From Verticillium longisporum (Eukaryota > Ascomycota > Sordariomycetes > Glomerellales > Plectosphaerellaceae), in contig JAETXT010000015.1 of the NCBI GenBank assembly GCA_019188255.1, positions 868,001 through 932,000 of the forward strand: 64,000 bases of DNA, given 5' to 3'. The notes below the pieces were generated by a model. The model had not been told where the DNA came from, did not search any database, and saw only the letters and a list, made by a program, of their open reading frames with translations. Positions 44,501 through 55,667 of this stretch are shown piece after piece. Both the position numbers and the translations under genes were made by a program. The stretch's first letter is position 1. Each line of letters starts with the position of its first letter.

Positions 44501-45206
44501 CACCAGGAGGTCCCTGTGAAGAACCAGAAGCCGTTCGCTGTGGCACCGGCTGTCCTATCGGGATATTAATGGGAGGAGGTGTAGGCCGTGAGAATGAGAT
44601 GGGCGGCATGGGATCAGGCGGGCTAGGCTGTTCGTGAGCTTCCTTGTGTCTTCGCAGCGATGAGAGACCGAATCGTCTCTCGCGCGAACCGCCTCGGCCG
44701 TTGGCCCCGGGCGGAGGAGGGAATGACGTGTTGGCAACAGGTTCAGGCGACGGCCGATGAACATTGCTTGGAGGCACCCTGGCGGCCGAGGTGTTGGCTG
44801 CTGGAGGAGACTCGAACACGCTGCTCACTGGGCGCTGGTTCCAAGGCGGACTATACGGAGGCGGGGGCGGAGGGGATACTAATTGAATTGTCAGTTCTGA
44901 GGTTGACCTGCGACAAGGAACTCGTGCCCACAGCAACGAGGTGAAAGGATGTGTACCACTTTGAGTTTCGGGAAACTGGTGCGTTCGTTCGGGCCCAGCT
45001 GCTGGCGAAGCAATCCATTCCTGAGGGTTGTAGGGCTGTATGGCACTTCCGGTGGTGGGTGTGGGCTGTGCCGATTGCAGGTGGCTTGTCGAGCTCAGTG
45101 AAACAGCAGACAATGGTGCTGCGCTCTGATGATAGCCACCGAGAGAGGTGGTCAAGAGAGGATTGAGCCCTTGCCGCAGGCGCGAAGGATCACGAGGATT
45201 GCTCAT
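41544..45206 (-). CDS. Proline-rich/helical fungal protein interrupted by one in-frame stop
   Basis: Two exons, 45206-44960 and 44878-41544, with an 81-nt intron; together 1,193 codons in one frame except for a TAA at 43056-43058. The N-terminal ~700 residues are disordered and rich in Pro and Ser (SPPPPPPYSPPWNQRP, MPLPPPPPGPPP), a composition common in SH3- or profilin-binding proteins. The C-terminal ~500 residues are helical, with a charged coiled-coil near KKREEATKAASERRSALRSN and blocks LPPPYPRHHP, LTLLKWIFEASEVLHRANYD and VPGDLSGGGFRV. I do not recognise the family. The stop lies in ..HLMERS-stop-RVSKYMGMPKEARE..; one C-to-T change from CAA would explain it. The next ATG is only 18 bases downstream, which argues against two genes. 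The stop overlaps a CTAAC branch-like sequence, but no donor and acceptor with matching phase were found. Confidence 0.72.
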
Positions 45207-47459
45207 CGTGGCTCTGCCGCGTCTTGGTCGGACACGCTTCCTTTGCTCGTCGTTGGAAATAGCACTGCAGCGCGTAGGCGGGTTGCTCCGAGGATTGGCG
45301 CGAAGAGGCGGGGGAGCTGGACCAGGTGCGCTGCTTTGCCGTAGCTAAGAAGCTCTTCACCGATCCGTTCAGCAACGGGTGGAGGGTGAGGTCAAGCGCA
45401 TGGCCAAGCTATAGCATACGAGACGAAGAGCAGTGTCGTGACACCAGATTCGCCGACAAGGTGCAGTGGAGGGAACAGAGGAGCAGGTTTTCGGCAACGA
45501 AAAGGCAAGGAGGATGGACGGCACAGGAGACAGAAGGCTGGCGAAATGGGCTGGCCGGCGGATGGTACTGCACACCTCCTGCAGCGGCTTTGACCCTGCA
45601 GATAGATGTCAGGGGTGGGGTGAATGGATGTCGGTTGGTTTCCGTAACATTGATCCCCAGTTCTGGCTGTGGTGACACCAACCAAGACCCGGACGGTGTC
45701 GATTCTCGTCGTTTTGCGATCGAAGACACAGAAGAGAAAGATGAAAGGATCGGTCGGAGCGATGAACATGGGCAACCATGAGCTCAAGAACTGTAGGTGA
45801 GTGATATGGTAGCCACTGGCTCGGTCCTCTCATAGATCATGGCTGGGATGTGTGTGCATGTACCTTTGCTTTGTCGGCCAGAACGCTTGCTGACCTTGGC
45901 GTTGACTATCCATGGGGTAGCCTGTTAGGAGATGATTCTCCAACCAGTCAAGACAGATAACTAGGGCGGGCCACAGCTCAAGCAGTGCCGCATGTGACTA
46001 CTGCACAACAGAGGACCGGGATGCCCGTGGGTGCTACTTTGTCGCAAGGTGCTTCGAGTGCCCTGGGAGGAGATCACGTCTAGGCGTCAGTCGCTCAAGG
46101 CTATCCAACGGTCCGCTTGAAGGGAGCACAGGTCGTATTTGACACGTCGAGAGCCCATATTCTGGCTTGAGATGCTTTCAGAGCCAGGCCATCTCAACAG
46201 CAGAGACGTACAGAGTGCGCTCTCTGATCTTTTGGCTCCGACCACATGGTCGCGACCGCGTCGGCCAGCGATTTCTGGGACAGAGCTCGTGGGAAAGCAA
46301 TGCTTGTTAAGTCCAATCTATTCTTGGAGACGCCAAGGGGGCATGATGGGTGTCCAATTGGCTGCTGCGAGGTGCGGAGAAAGAAGAAGCGTCGGCGCTT
46401 AATTTTCTACCTCTCTTGGTCGCCCGGCCTTGGATTTCGGATGTGATACCACGCTGCGTGATTCGGCTCCTAGGCAAGCTGGTCGAGAACCTTGCATTAG
46501 CGTTTCGCCCAAGCTGCTTCGCCAAAGGCACCTCGCATCCGTTGGTCGACGCACGGGAACGCGGCGGTATGACCTGGATTGCGCAGGCGTACTGAGTCTG
46601 AGTCGCTCGACGACCAAGTCCACATATGCATGCCGTGTCACCCTTTACAGAAGCTCATCGCCCCGACCCAACAAGCACCAAGTCGTTCTCGGACAATCGC
46701 AAATAGCCTGCCGACTGGCCAGACAGGTGACCTGATCCGCGCGAGTTGGCAGCTTCAAAGCCCAGTAGCAGATAGACCTCTCGGCCCCGCCTCCTTCTCG
46801 GTGTGCTGCAGATAGCTGTCGGTGTGGTGGGGTTTGGTACTGGAGTGGCCCTCTGGCCCTTTGTTTGTGGTCATGCTCCAGATGAGCTTGGCTCTGTTCG
46901 GTCTGTTCGATCTGCGAATGGACTTTCTGTCAGGCAGTCGGTAATCAGTCAACCCAGTCCAGTTGCGAGCAGCCTGAGGCTCAGAATGGTGAAGGGATGC
47001 GTTGAGGGTCCCCGTAGCCTTCAGGCGAGCCGAGATTCTACCGCAGCAGTCTCCACCCCGCAGTCGTCAAAATTCTAGAGCTTTCTCTCGCGACTCCGTT
47101 GTGAAGCTGTTTTCACTTAACTACCTTACTCCCACTTCGCTCCTGCAGGTGTCCTTAGCTATGAGATAACGACACCGAAAACACGTCCACAGGTAAGACG
47201 ACCTCCATTGCCAACAACACCTCAACCCCCTTCTTCCCCTTCCACATGATGATACGCCAGCTGGCACCAGTCATAGAAAGACTTGTACTCCCATCTTTGA
47301 TGACACATGCTTCGGTCTTCGACCTCTCTCTGAACATTGGAACCCTACCTTCCCGAATCGCAAGCATCACCTTGTTCTCGAGCTCCTTGCTGACTTGGAT
47401 TCGACAGTCAAAAGCCACAGCCTCACAGCTCTCGTCAGAACTGAGTCACCGCTTCCAAG
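45207..47459. other. Divergent intergenic region upstream of AHA1
   Basis: 2.25 kb between the minus-strand gene and AHA1. The open frames are short and unconvincing. A heat-shock-element-like sequence lies at 47073-47085. The sequence just before AHA1 has the pyrimidine-rich character of a fungal leader. Confidence 0.5.
47073..47085 (+). promoter_or_regulatory. Heat-shock-element-like site upstream of AHA1
   Basis: TTCTAGAGCTTTC is one base off the three-unit heat-shock element TTCnnGAAnnTTC (GAG in place of GAA). It lies 375 bases before the start of a gene for an Hsp90 co-chaperone, which in yeast is under Hsf1 control. One near-match can occur by chance. Confidence 0.3.
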
Positions 47460-48490
47460 ATGGTCCTCCATAACCCTAATAACTGGCATTGGGTCAACAA
47501 GGATGTTTCACCGTGGGCCAAGGAGTACCTCGCGACCACGCTCTTGAAGCTCCAGGCTGAGGATGGCGGTGTCACGGCGAAGATCAGCAAGCTCGTGAGC
47601 ATGGACGGCGATGTGGACGTCAGCCAAAGGAAGGGCAAAGTTATTACCATTTTCGACGTGAAGCTCGTGCTCGAGTACTCCGGCTCTACTCCCGATGAGG
47701 CTGACGTTTCGGGCACCATTACGGTCCCCGAGGTCGCCCATGACACCGAGGAAGACGAGTACGTGTTCGACGTCGACATTTTCGCCGAGTCCAAGGACAA
47801 GCAGCCTGTAAAAGACTTGGTTCGCTCCAAGCTTGTCCCTCAGCTTCGATCTGAGTTCTCCAAGCTCTCTTCGGCCCTCATTGCTGAGCATGGCAAGGAT
47901 ATCCAGCACGCGCCTGGGTCCAACCCATCCAGCGGCTTCTCCACCCCCAAGGTGCATGCGCCTACAAGCGCTTCCAAGTCTGCAGCCCAGTCCTCCACTC
48001 AGACCAACAATGGAGGCGTCGTGAACACTGTTACCCTGAATGAGACAACTGAGTTCCGTACCTCTGCCGACCAGCTGTACGAGACCTTCACTGATCCCGG
48101 TCGCATTGCTGCCTTTACCCGTGCGCCGCCTAAGGTGTTTGAGGGTGCCAAGAAGGGCGGCAAGTTCGAGCTCTTTGATGGCAATGTCTCGGGCGAGTAC
48201 CTGGAGCTGGAGTCCCCCAAGAGGATCGTGCAGAGCTGGCGTCTCAAGCAGTGGCCCGCTGGCCACTTCTCCAAGCTGAGCATTGAGTTCGACCAGAACG
48301 ACGTCGACCACGTTACCCTGATGCGCGTGTCCTGGACCGGCGTTCCTGTTGGCCAGGAGGACGTCACCAAGCGCAACTGGGAGGAGTACTATGTGAACAG
48401 CATCAAGCGCACCTTCGGGTAAGTGACCACCTTTTGCGCGCAGGCCAAGCTGCATGGCTAACACAAACCAGCTTTGGAACCATTCTGTAG
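47460..48490 (+). CDS. AHA1: Hsp90 co-chaperone Aha1
   Basis: Activates the ATPase of Hsp90 in the cytosol by binding its middle domain. Two exons, 47460-48418 and 48472-48490, with a 53-nt intron that has a GCTAAC branch site; 325 residues. The N-terminal Hsp90-binding domain starts with NPNNWHWVNKDVSPWAKEYL, the hallmark NxNNWHW motif. A Ser/Thr/Pro-rich linker (about residues 150-190) precedes the C-terminal AHSA1 domain, with VNTVTLNETTEFRTSADQLY, FTRAPPKVFEGAKKGGKFEL and MRVSWTGVPVGQED. The last exon adds only FGTIL after a split Gly codon; it is typical of fungal AHA1 and easy to miss. The frame is intact. Confidence 0.95.
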
Positions 48491-48919
48491 CTGTGCACAA
48501 TTCCAACAGGAGGACCGACGGCACCGAAGACTATTCATTGCAATGATGAGGTGAGGCTGCTTCACCTGGATATGGCAGACATGTGGTGAGAGGATGAAGT
48601 CTAAAGGCTGCAATCGGTCGCAGCGCCTGCTACCTAATGCCGCCTGTGTGGGGGAACGATAGTTACGAGAAATGGTCAATGAAACCCCGTTAAATGCTCA
48701 TTCCGCGAGAAGCACTACTCCATTCGCCGCGACCGCTTAGGTTCTCATGAATGTACCTTGCATCTACATGTTGATGCCCATCTTTGTCGCTCAAAACTCG
48801 TCTACTTTTAGAGCCAGTGTCATCGGTCACGCATTTAATGATGCGATCCAGTACTCCTAAAACAGTCTCTCTGGCTGTCGAACTGCCAGCTTGTGCTGCC
48901 AACAGCGGCCCAGCGTGCC
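48491..48919. other. Convergent intergenic region, AHA1 and SWF1
   Basis: 429 bases between the two stops, presumably both 3' untranslated regions. No element recognised. Confidence 0.5.
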
Positions 48920-50272
48920 TCAAAACCGAGAGGCTTTCAATGGCTGACGCGGCCGGCCTTCATCCTCAATAGGAGGTTGGTCCCGCCGCTTCCCGAACGC
49001 ATAATCCTTCACAAAGACGTCCATCATGTTATCCCAAAGCCCCATGTCGTAGAGATCCTCGACGTCGCGCATCTTCCAGATGCGTTCCCACTCGCCCTGT
49101 CCAGGTCCACCGGCAGCCGGCGGCATGCCGTTCTCGGTCGTCACCAAGACCTGTTGGGTGTCGAGCGGCCATCGCGAAGTCGCCGACTCGCGCAGGGGGT
49201 CCCTCGTCCTGTTGGTCGACATGCTGCGCTTGAATGCAAGCCCATCGTCCATGTCTTCCTTCCACTCGGTCCACTTGAGGGATTCGTTGGTCGTCGTGCC
49301 GCAGTAGATGAGCCACAGCGTGTAGATGAGCAGACCCCAAACCAAGGGGTCGTCATGGACGACAGCAGTGTGACAGCCCCCATGCTGACGTCGTCCTGAA
49401 GCCCCCAACTCCAGATGAGGAAGTAGTCCTCCCAGCCGAGCGAGCTTGGCGGCCAGACGGACCACGCAGGAAACCTGGCCCGGATCTTGGCTGTGAGGAT
49501 CGAATAGCCCAGAGCGCCGCCATATGTCGTTAGAATGGCAGTCGAAAGGAGGAGCAGGACGAACCACTTGTGGTTCTCGTAGCCAACACATCCGTTTATA
49601 AAGATGCAGTGATGGTCGCACTTTGCGATGCAGCGTTTGCAGATGCTGCAGTGCTTGGACCTCGGGGGCTTGATGAAGCCACAGGTGCTGCACTTGTGGC
49701 CGGGATGGAAGATGGAGTAGTCGTATGGATAAAGCGACATGTAATAGGCGTGATTCTCTGGCGTGATGTAGCCGGGATCGGCGTTGACCGCCAGGTAAAG
49801 AAACAAGTATGGCAAAAAGACGCTGATGGAGCCGAAGACTCGATGGGAGGTCGACATTTGAGGCCAGGCGCTCGGCAGGTACAAGTACTCGGCACCTAAG
49901 AGCAAGCCAAAGAAGAACATCTAGGTACACGAATCAGAATGAACAGACAGGCCTGAGACAGGAGTAACGCACCACTATCGTCGGATGTCTGTCGTACATG
50001 ATATGATTTCCAAATCGTGAGAGAGATCGGGATAGACGCCCCGACGTCACAATCCGATCCAGAGCAACGAGTCCATCAGGAACGCGGACAAAGAGTAACT
50101 TATACAGCGCCGCGACTGGAGTATTCCTAGTGTTTTCTTCATCAGCTTTATGAACGAGGTGCATTGCGGAGCAGCTGGCTTACCTTAAGGCTGGAAGTCG
50201 TCCGAAGAAGAGCACGAACACGAAGAACGAAATGCTCAGCACGATTGTCGCTACTGTTCTAATTATGCCCAT
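48920..50272 (-). CDS. SWF1: DHHC palmitoyltransferase SWF1 (one frameshift)
   Basis: Transfers palmitate to cysteines next to membrane segments; yeast Swf1 modifies SNAREs at the endoplasmic reticulum. Three exons: 50272-50184, 50126-49973 and 49920-48920, with introns of 57 and 52 nt. The first segment, MGIIRTVATIVLSISFFVFV, is hydrophobic, followed by a second at FFFGLLLGAEYL and more around SVFLPYLFLYLAVNADPGY. The Cys-rich domain CSTCGFIKPPRSKHCSICKR leads into CDHHCIFINGCVGYENHKWF, with the catalytic DHHC at about residues 183-186. Two further membrane segments follow. At 49346-49349 the CCCC run (minus strand) is one base short: the frame reads SSMTTPWFG where the continuing frame gives PLVWGLLIYTLWLIYCG. 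With one C more, the product is 414 residues. Confidence 0.9.
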
Positions 50273-51030
50273 CTTCGCGACATGCAACTCAGAAACATGC
50301 ACCTCAAGCCCGCCGGGTACAAAAAGACCAACACGTGAAACCTCGTCAGATGCTGAGAGGCTTGTCTCAGCGGCCTACCAAAACTTCAAGACGTCAGCAG
50401 TAGGCAGCAGAGAGGTGAGACTGTAGTCGCAGTTGCGATCAGCTGCATTGGGTACGACGGCCGTAGCTCGCTTCGCAACACAAATGAAAGCTGTACAAAG
50501 CAAATAGCAGTATTCACCTCCTGTTTTGTTTCGCCCTTAGGTTGTGAACCTTTTGGTCTCAAATATGACCATAGCAATCCGGATGGCCCGTTGAGAGACC
50601 AACGTCACCGGATAACCGACGCTGACAAGCTGGGTGCTTGAATTTCGCTTACTAACAGAGAATTGCGGGGTGAATTGGTTGCACGTGAGGACGCGATGGC
50701 ACGGGTTCAATCGCGCCTCATCACGCGTCAGTCACTGTCTGTCACCTTCTCCTAGGTCACAACGTGCGGACGTCAGGCCGCTACGCCGCCAGCTGCTCAG
50801 CGGGCTCATTATGCACCAGTCGCGAAAGGGCAGGGAACCACGGATTTCACAACTCGCGAGACCCCCGTTGAGTTAAAGACCTGGGGTCGGCACCTTCGAG
50901 ATTTGCAACGTAAACCCACTTCAGAAGTCCCGCAACTGCCCCCCAGTCTTGCGCCCTCAAGTACAATACACATTCTCGTTCTTGAAGCTCCAGCTCCCAT
51001 CGAGACAATCTGCGGGTCAAATCACAAAGA
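50273..51030. other. Divergent promoter region, SWF1 and Rap1
   Basis: 758 bases between the SWF1 start (-) and the Rap1 start (+). No specific regulatory element could be identified. Confidence 0.5.
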
Positions 51031-53981
51031 ATGTCGGCAGCCATCACTTATGAAGGACTGCCCGGTGGCCAGTTATTCAAGGGCATAAAGTTTTGGGTCG
51101 CACAGCGGGTTGCCTGTCGAAAGTCCTTACTGGAATCTATCTCGGTCAGTTGAAAATCGTATCCTGATACTCAGTTTCCTGACTCGGGTACAGAATAATG
51201 GCGGCTCGATCGTGCCCTTGGAGAAGAATGCCGATATGCTCATCGCAGACCATATGCGAGCAGACGCACCACCAAGTGCCTACTCCTGGAAATGGGTCGA
51301 TGATTCTATCAAAAAGGGCATTCTGCAGAACAAAGATGATGGCACATACCTGATTGGTCATCAATCTCAGAAGTCCCGACCTACGGCGTCCGCTGCACCG
51401 GGGAAAAGCACTCGTACTCCATTCACCCCATCTGATGATTCCGACCTCATCAAGTGGGTTCTTGCGAATAGTAAGAACGACAAGGGAAATACGGTATACC
51501 AAGATCTCGAGCGGATTGTATGTATTCATTCCCAGCTTCTGTTTCGTTATTAGTAATAATCTGTCCAGAACAATCGCCACACTTATCAATCATGGAGAGA
51601 TCGCTGGGTCAAGAAGCTTTCCTTCTTGTCCCAGGAGGAACTGCAAAAGAGGATCATTAGCAACACTCCGGCTCAGCTGCCTGAACAACGTGATGCACCA
51701 GCGCAGCCTCAACCAAGTGAAAGTCCGATTCAACAACCAAAATTGCAGAATCTTGAGAGCGCGGCGCAGCTCAAAGAACTGGCGTCATACTGGCCTCAAG
51801 GCCAGTGGTGGCACTCGGATTACCCACTCGAAGAGCCTGTTCAGCAGCGCACTATCGATTCCATGCTGCGGGTCACCAAATACGTCTTGGAGGCCGATGA
51901 TCGACTGGACGACCTCTGGAAAGAGGACGGCATCTTGTCACGCCTCGCACGCACCAAAGGCGCTGGCCTGCTGACTCGTGCTGTCGCCGATGCAGCGCGC
52001 CAGGAGATCAAGTCTCATTATCGAAATCAGTTGGAGCGTGCAGATGGTTCTCCTGCTGAGCCTCTTGAACTTCCAGAGTCACCGGCCGACGCGCAGATGG
52101 CGAGCCCTCTAGTATCCCGTCTACGTGATCAGTCTCCTCGCAACAGTCTGCCTAAGTTGTCCAAGAATGAGGCACCGCAGTCAACGCAGAGATCCCGATT
52201 TACGCCGGAACATGATATTTTGATAGCTAAGAGTGTCAAACGTGCAGCGAGGCAAGGCATACAGGCCGGCCCAAAATGGTTTCAAGATTTTGCTGTAGAG
52301 GTATGTGTGCAACAGGAGGTGGTACAGGTTGATTCGAGCTGACAGTACGAAGAACCCAGAACATACCTGGCAATCCTGGCGGAATCACTGGCTGAAAGTC
52401 CTGAGGCCTCGTATCGAGGCTGCAGAGAGCAAGGGACAGAAATACGACTTCTACCACGAGTATTCGAAACCACCATTTCAAAACCAAAGTTCCTCCCCAC
52501 AAGAAAACGGCCCTTCAAACGACAAACATCGTGGTGTGCGACAAACGACAACGAGCCCCGATAGGGTGGAGGATGTCATTGAAGTCAAGGACGCGCAGAC
52601 CGAGCCTCCTTCCCCAGAGCTCGATGACGAGAGAAACGAGTTTCTTGCCAACATAGCCGCATACTCTGAGGTCATGGAACTCGCCATCGACCTGCAGCCC
52701 AAGATATGTAGACAGTCAGTGGATCTTTACCTGCTACACGTAGCTGTCGAGGCCTGCCGAGATCCTGATGGTGAAGAGGACTGGCAACAAGTCGCGGAAC
52801 AGCTCGGGTTCGCACGTGGTCAGTATCCGAATGCCGCAAAGCTTCTGCGTAAATGCTACGAAAACTCTTTGCGAGACTTCGTCAATACCCTCGAAGAACC
52901 CGACAGCCAGAGCACCGCCGAAGAGGGTATCAAAGACCCTGCTGATGGAAATGGCACTGGAAATGGCGCGATTGTTTCTGGAGCGAGTGACCCTGAGATA
53001 TCACCAGAAAACACTAAGGAGCAGTGGCATTGGCAGGAGATTTCGCACCATAACACTGACTCTACAGCAGACTTGAGTGCTGCATCCGGGCGAGGTTCTT
53101 TGGGCGTCAAGAGGGATAGAACTACTGATATGGTCAATGACGCCTCAGTTCATGGCAGCTCAGCACACAAACGACAACGGAGAAGTCGGGATGACGAGAT
53201 TCCTTCCACCCCGGATAATATTTCGAAGGCCTCAAAAGTAGATGGAAACAACTTGACGACTCGTTCCAGATCCAACTCTGTGATTCGTGGTCGTGCCGCG
53301 AAAGACCAGGTGCGCGACTCGCAGGACACGGGTGACGATGAGATCACACCATCACAACAACTTCATCAAGAGGCAAAGGATGATTCACCAATACCTCTCA
53401 ATCTGCCTGTCAAGGACTCCGCTCGCAAACGACAACATAAAAGCCGGCCTGAGACGAAGGGGGCTGGGGAACATGACTTAACGATAGGTACCATAAACCA
53501 AGGAGTGAACAGGATTCACGAATGGTCGGCAAGCGTGGCTGAAGCACACGAACGAAACAACGAAGTACGTCCAGCTCTGGAGACAGACCAAGACGCTGAC
53601 GAAGTCGCGAGGAAGGTGGAGTACTACGAATCCTTTGGATACTCACGCAAGATCGTTTGTCGAGCATTGACAGCAACATGCATGGAAACCGGAATAGCCA
53701 GTGAAGTTATGGAGATGCTGAAGACACACCCAAACCAGGGATTGCCTACCAACATGATGGGGGTGTGGACGTCAAAAGATGACGAAGGGCTCAGATTCAT
53801 CTGCGGTGAGCCGTCCTCCGACCCCAAGATCGAACGAGACCGGGCACACAATGTGGGCAGGGAACGAAGGAGACTGGAGCATAAACATGGACGCAACAGG
53901 ATCGCGACCCGGGTCGACTTTCTCGCCATCGCCCGGCACGAAGCACGACGGAAGAGGATGGAGACCTTGCCGATACCCTGA
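51031..53981 (+). CDS. rap1: Telomere-binding protein Rap1
   Basis: Shelterin component of telomeres, recruited through TRF-type proteins in fungi such as fission yeast. Four exons: 51031-51144, 51194-51517, 51569-52300 and 52353-53981, with introns of 49, 51 and 52 nt; 932 residues, unbroken. Domains in order: BRCT (about 5-100; KGIKFWVAQRV, NNGGSIVPLEKNADMLIADH and YSWKWVDDSI), a first Rap1-type Myb (about 112-165; FTPSDDSDLIKWVLANSK then HTYQSWRDRWVKKL), a second Myb-like domain (about 352-410; RFTPEHDILIAKSVKRAARQ then HTWQSWRNHWLKVL), a long acidic and basic disordered region with likely nuclear signals (HKRQRRSR, RKRQHKSR), and the C-terminal RCT domain (from about 811; YYESFGYSRKIVCRALTATC). 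The RCT is the usual contact surface for partner proteins. Introns 2 and 3 split the two Myb domains at comparable places, suggesting duplication of one ancestral unit. Confidence 0.93.
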
Positions 53982-54129
53982 GCGATGTGTTCATTTACGG
54001 CTTGCAAAAAATGCAATGATCAATGAATTTTAGCATGGTTAGCGACGCATTATTTCAAGAGCTTGTGTCCGGTACCGCAGTTTTTTTTTCTTTTAGTTTT
54101 AGGCATCCTAAATAGAGATGTCCTATTCC

Positions 54130-55155
54130 TCAACCAATCTCGCCTTCTTTGACCAGAGAGTAACCGTAATGCCACCCTTCTCGTCCCAAGTCTGCCCTTA
54201 CTTTATAGCCGCCCTCGGCAGCATCGAGTGTGTCAAGGTCCACGTCCACGATACTCATACCCTCCTCCGCCCCCAGCCTCCCTGAGATCCCAGCAGTGGC
54301 ATCCCGACCTGACTCACCCCGCAAAAGCTCATAGATTGATCCTCTCCCTTTGCGCTCGGCTTCGGACCTCCCGCGTTGACAAAAACGACTGCCGCAGAGC
54401 TCTCACATGCCCTAGCCACTACCACGCTGTCCAGGAACACCCTCTCGCTCTCGAGATTGATGACGCTTCCCGTCCGGTCGCGATACTGATCCATCAGCCA
54501 AAATGCCGGGATGATCACGACACGCGCTCCATCTCGCACCAGCTCCCTCATCGCCTCGGGAAACGCCAGGTCCCAGCACACCAGCATGCCCACTCGACAC
54601 CCGCCGCCGAGCGCCGTGTCGAAAGCCTTGTGCTCCGAAGGATCCGCGACGAGGTGGGGCCGCTCATTGTGCCAGAGATTCTTCTTCTGGTAGCGCGAGA
54701 GAACCTCGCCGCCGTCGGAGATGAAGTACGCAATGTTGACGAGGTCGCTCGTCTCGGCCCGGTACTCGACGAGGGTGCCCGGGACGATGGCGATGGCCAG
54801 TTCCTTGGCGAGAGCCTGGTACCTCTCGAGATAGAGGGGGGACTGCTCGCAGCAAGCGAGGAAGCGGGGGTCTTGCGGCGCCCAGGACGTGAGATGATAT
54901 TCTGGGAGGACGGCGATGTGAGCGCCCTGGGATGCAGCGTCGCGGATAAACGACTCGGCTTTGGTAAAGTTGGATGCCAGGGAGAGCGGCTGCATATACG
55001 TCAGCACTACTAGACTACTCCAATGGAAATTCGAACAAAGTCCTCTCGTGATGGTAGTCTCGACAAGTGATGCCATGTTGTACCCATCGCTTACGTGACT
55101 GACTGACCTCGGAATAAAGTTGGACAAGAGCGACTCTGAATACCGAGGAAGACAT
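54130..55155 (-). CDS. Carbon-nitrogen hydrolase (nitrilase superfamily, one frameshift)
   Basis: Hydrolyses a non-peptide C-N bond; the substrate cannot be read from the sequence. Two exons, 55155-55108 and 54989-54130, with a 118-nt intron. It starts [16 protein letters not shown]. The catalytic triad is visible: Glu in [11 protein letters not shown], Lys in [15 protein letters not shown] and Cys in [17 protein letters not shown]. It resembles amidase-type branches of the superfamily. The frame breaks in the C5 run at 54270-54274 (plus strand); with one base added the protein continues from [10 protein letters not shown] into [16 protein letters not shown] and ends [11 protein letters not shown], 302 residues in all, the normal length. 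The stop is 148 bases from the convergent Rap1 stop. Confidence 0.88.
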
Positions 55156-55667
55156 TGCGGCAATGAGGCTTGCTCACTGGACTGAGTGGGCTTGGATGCT
55201 TTATTATCGCGGTGTCGGCACGGTCAAGTTGGAGGTACAATGCCGCTGATGCACATTAGATCTGATGGTGCTAATGGGAAGAGACACTTCAGCTGCTGCC
55301 ACATGTGTTGTCTGCTTCTGCATGCAGAACGGTGGCTTCGCAAGTGATGCGCCCCACCACCACGACATCACCATTGCTGCACCAACTACTGGCAGTCCAT
55401 CACCTGAAAAATCCCATAAAAAACAGATTGTACTATGCTTGCTTGGGTAGCGAAACCGAACGCTTGCTAATTCGACGTCTTACCCGAAAACCCTCAAGCT
55501 ACGCGAAATCAACCATCACCAGTTTTTCCTGATGCCCCAGTTTATCGCGCCTATGTTTCTCACGTATAAGCGAGCCCAGAATAAATCCCATGGAAAGTAA
55601 GAACTTCCACTTAACCCCCAATGATCTGTAAAACGAAAACCCCAAGATTTGGCGCGAATAATACCGC
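55156..55667. other. Intergenic region between KAR5 and hydrolase genes
   Basis: 512 bases between two minus-strand genes: 3' region of KAR5 and promoter of the hydrolase. No element recognised. Confidence 0.5.

Noticed and set aside
47508..48524. 338-codon open frame antisense to AHA1
   Set aside because: Another antisense shadow; AHA1 on the plus strand is certain.
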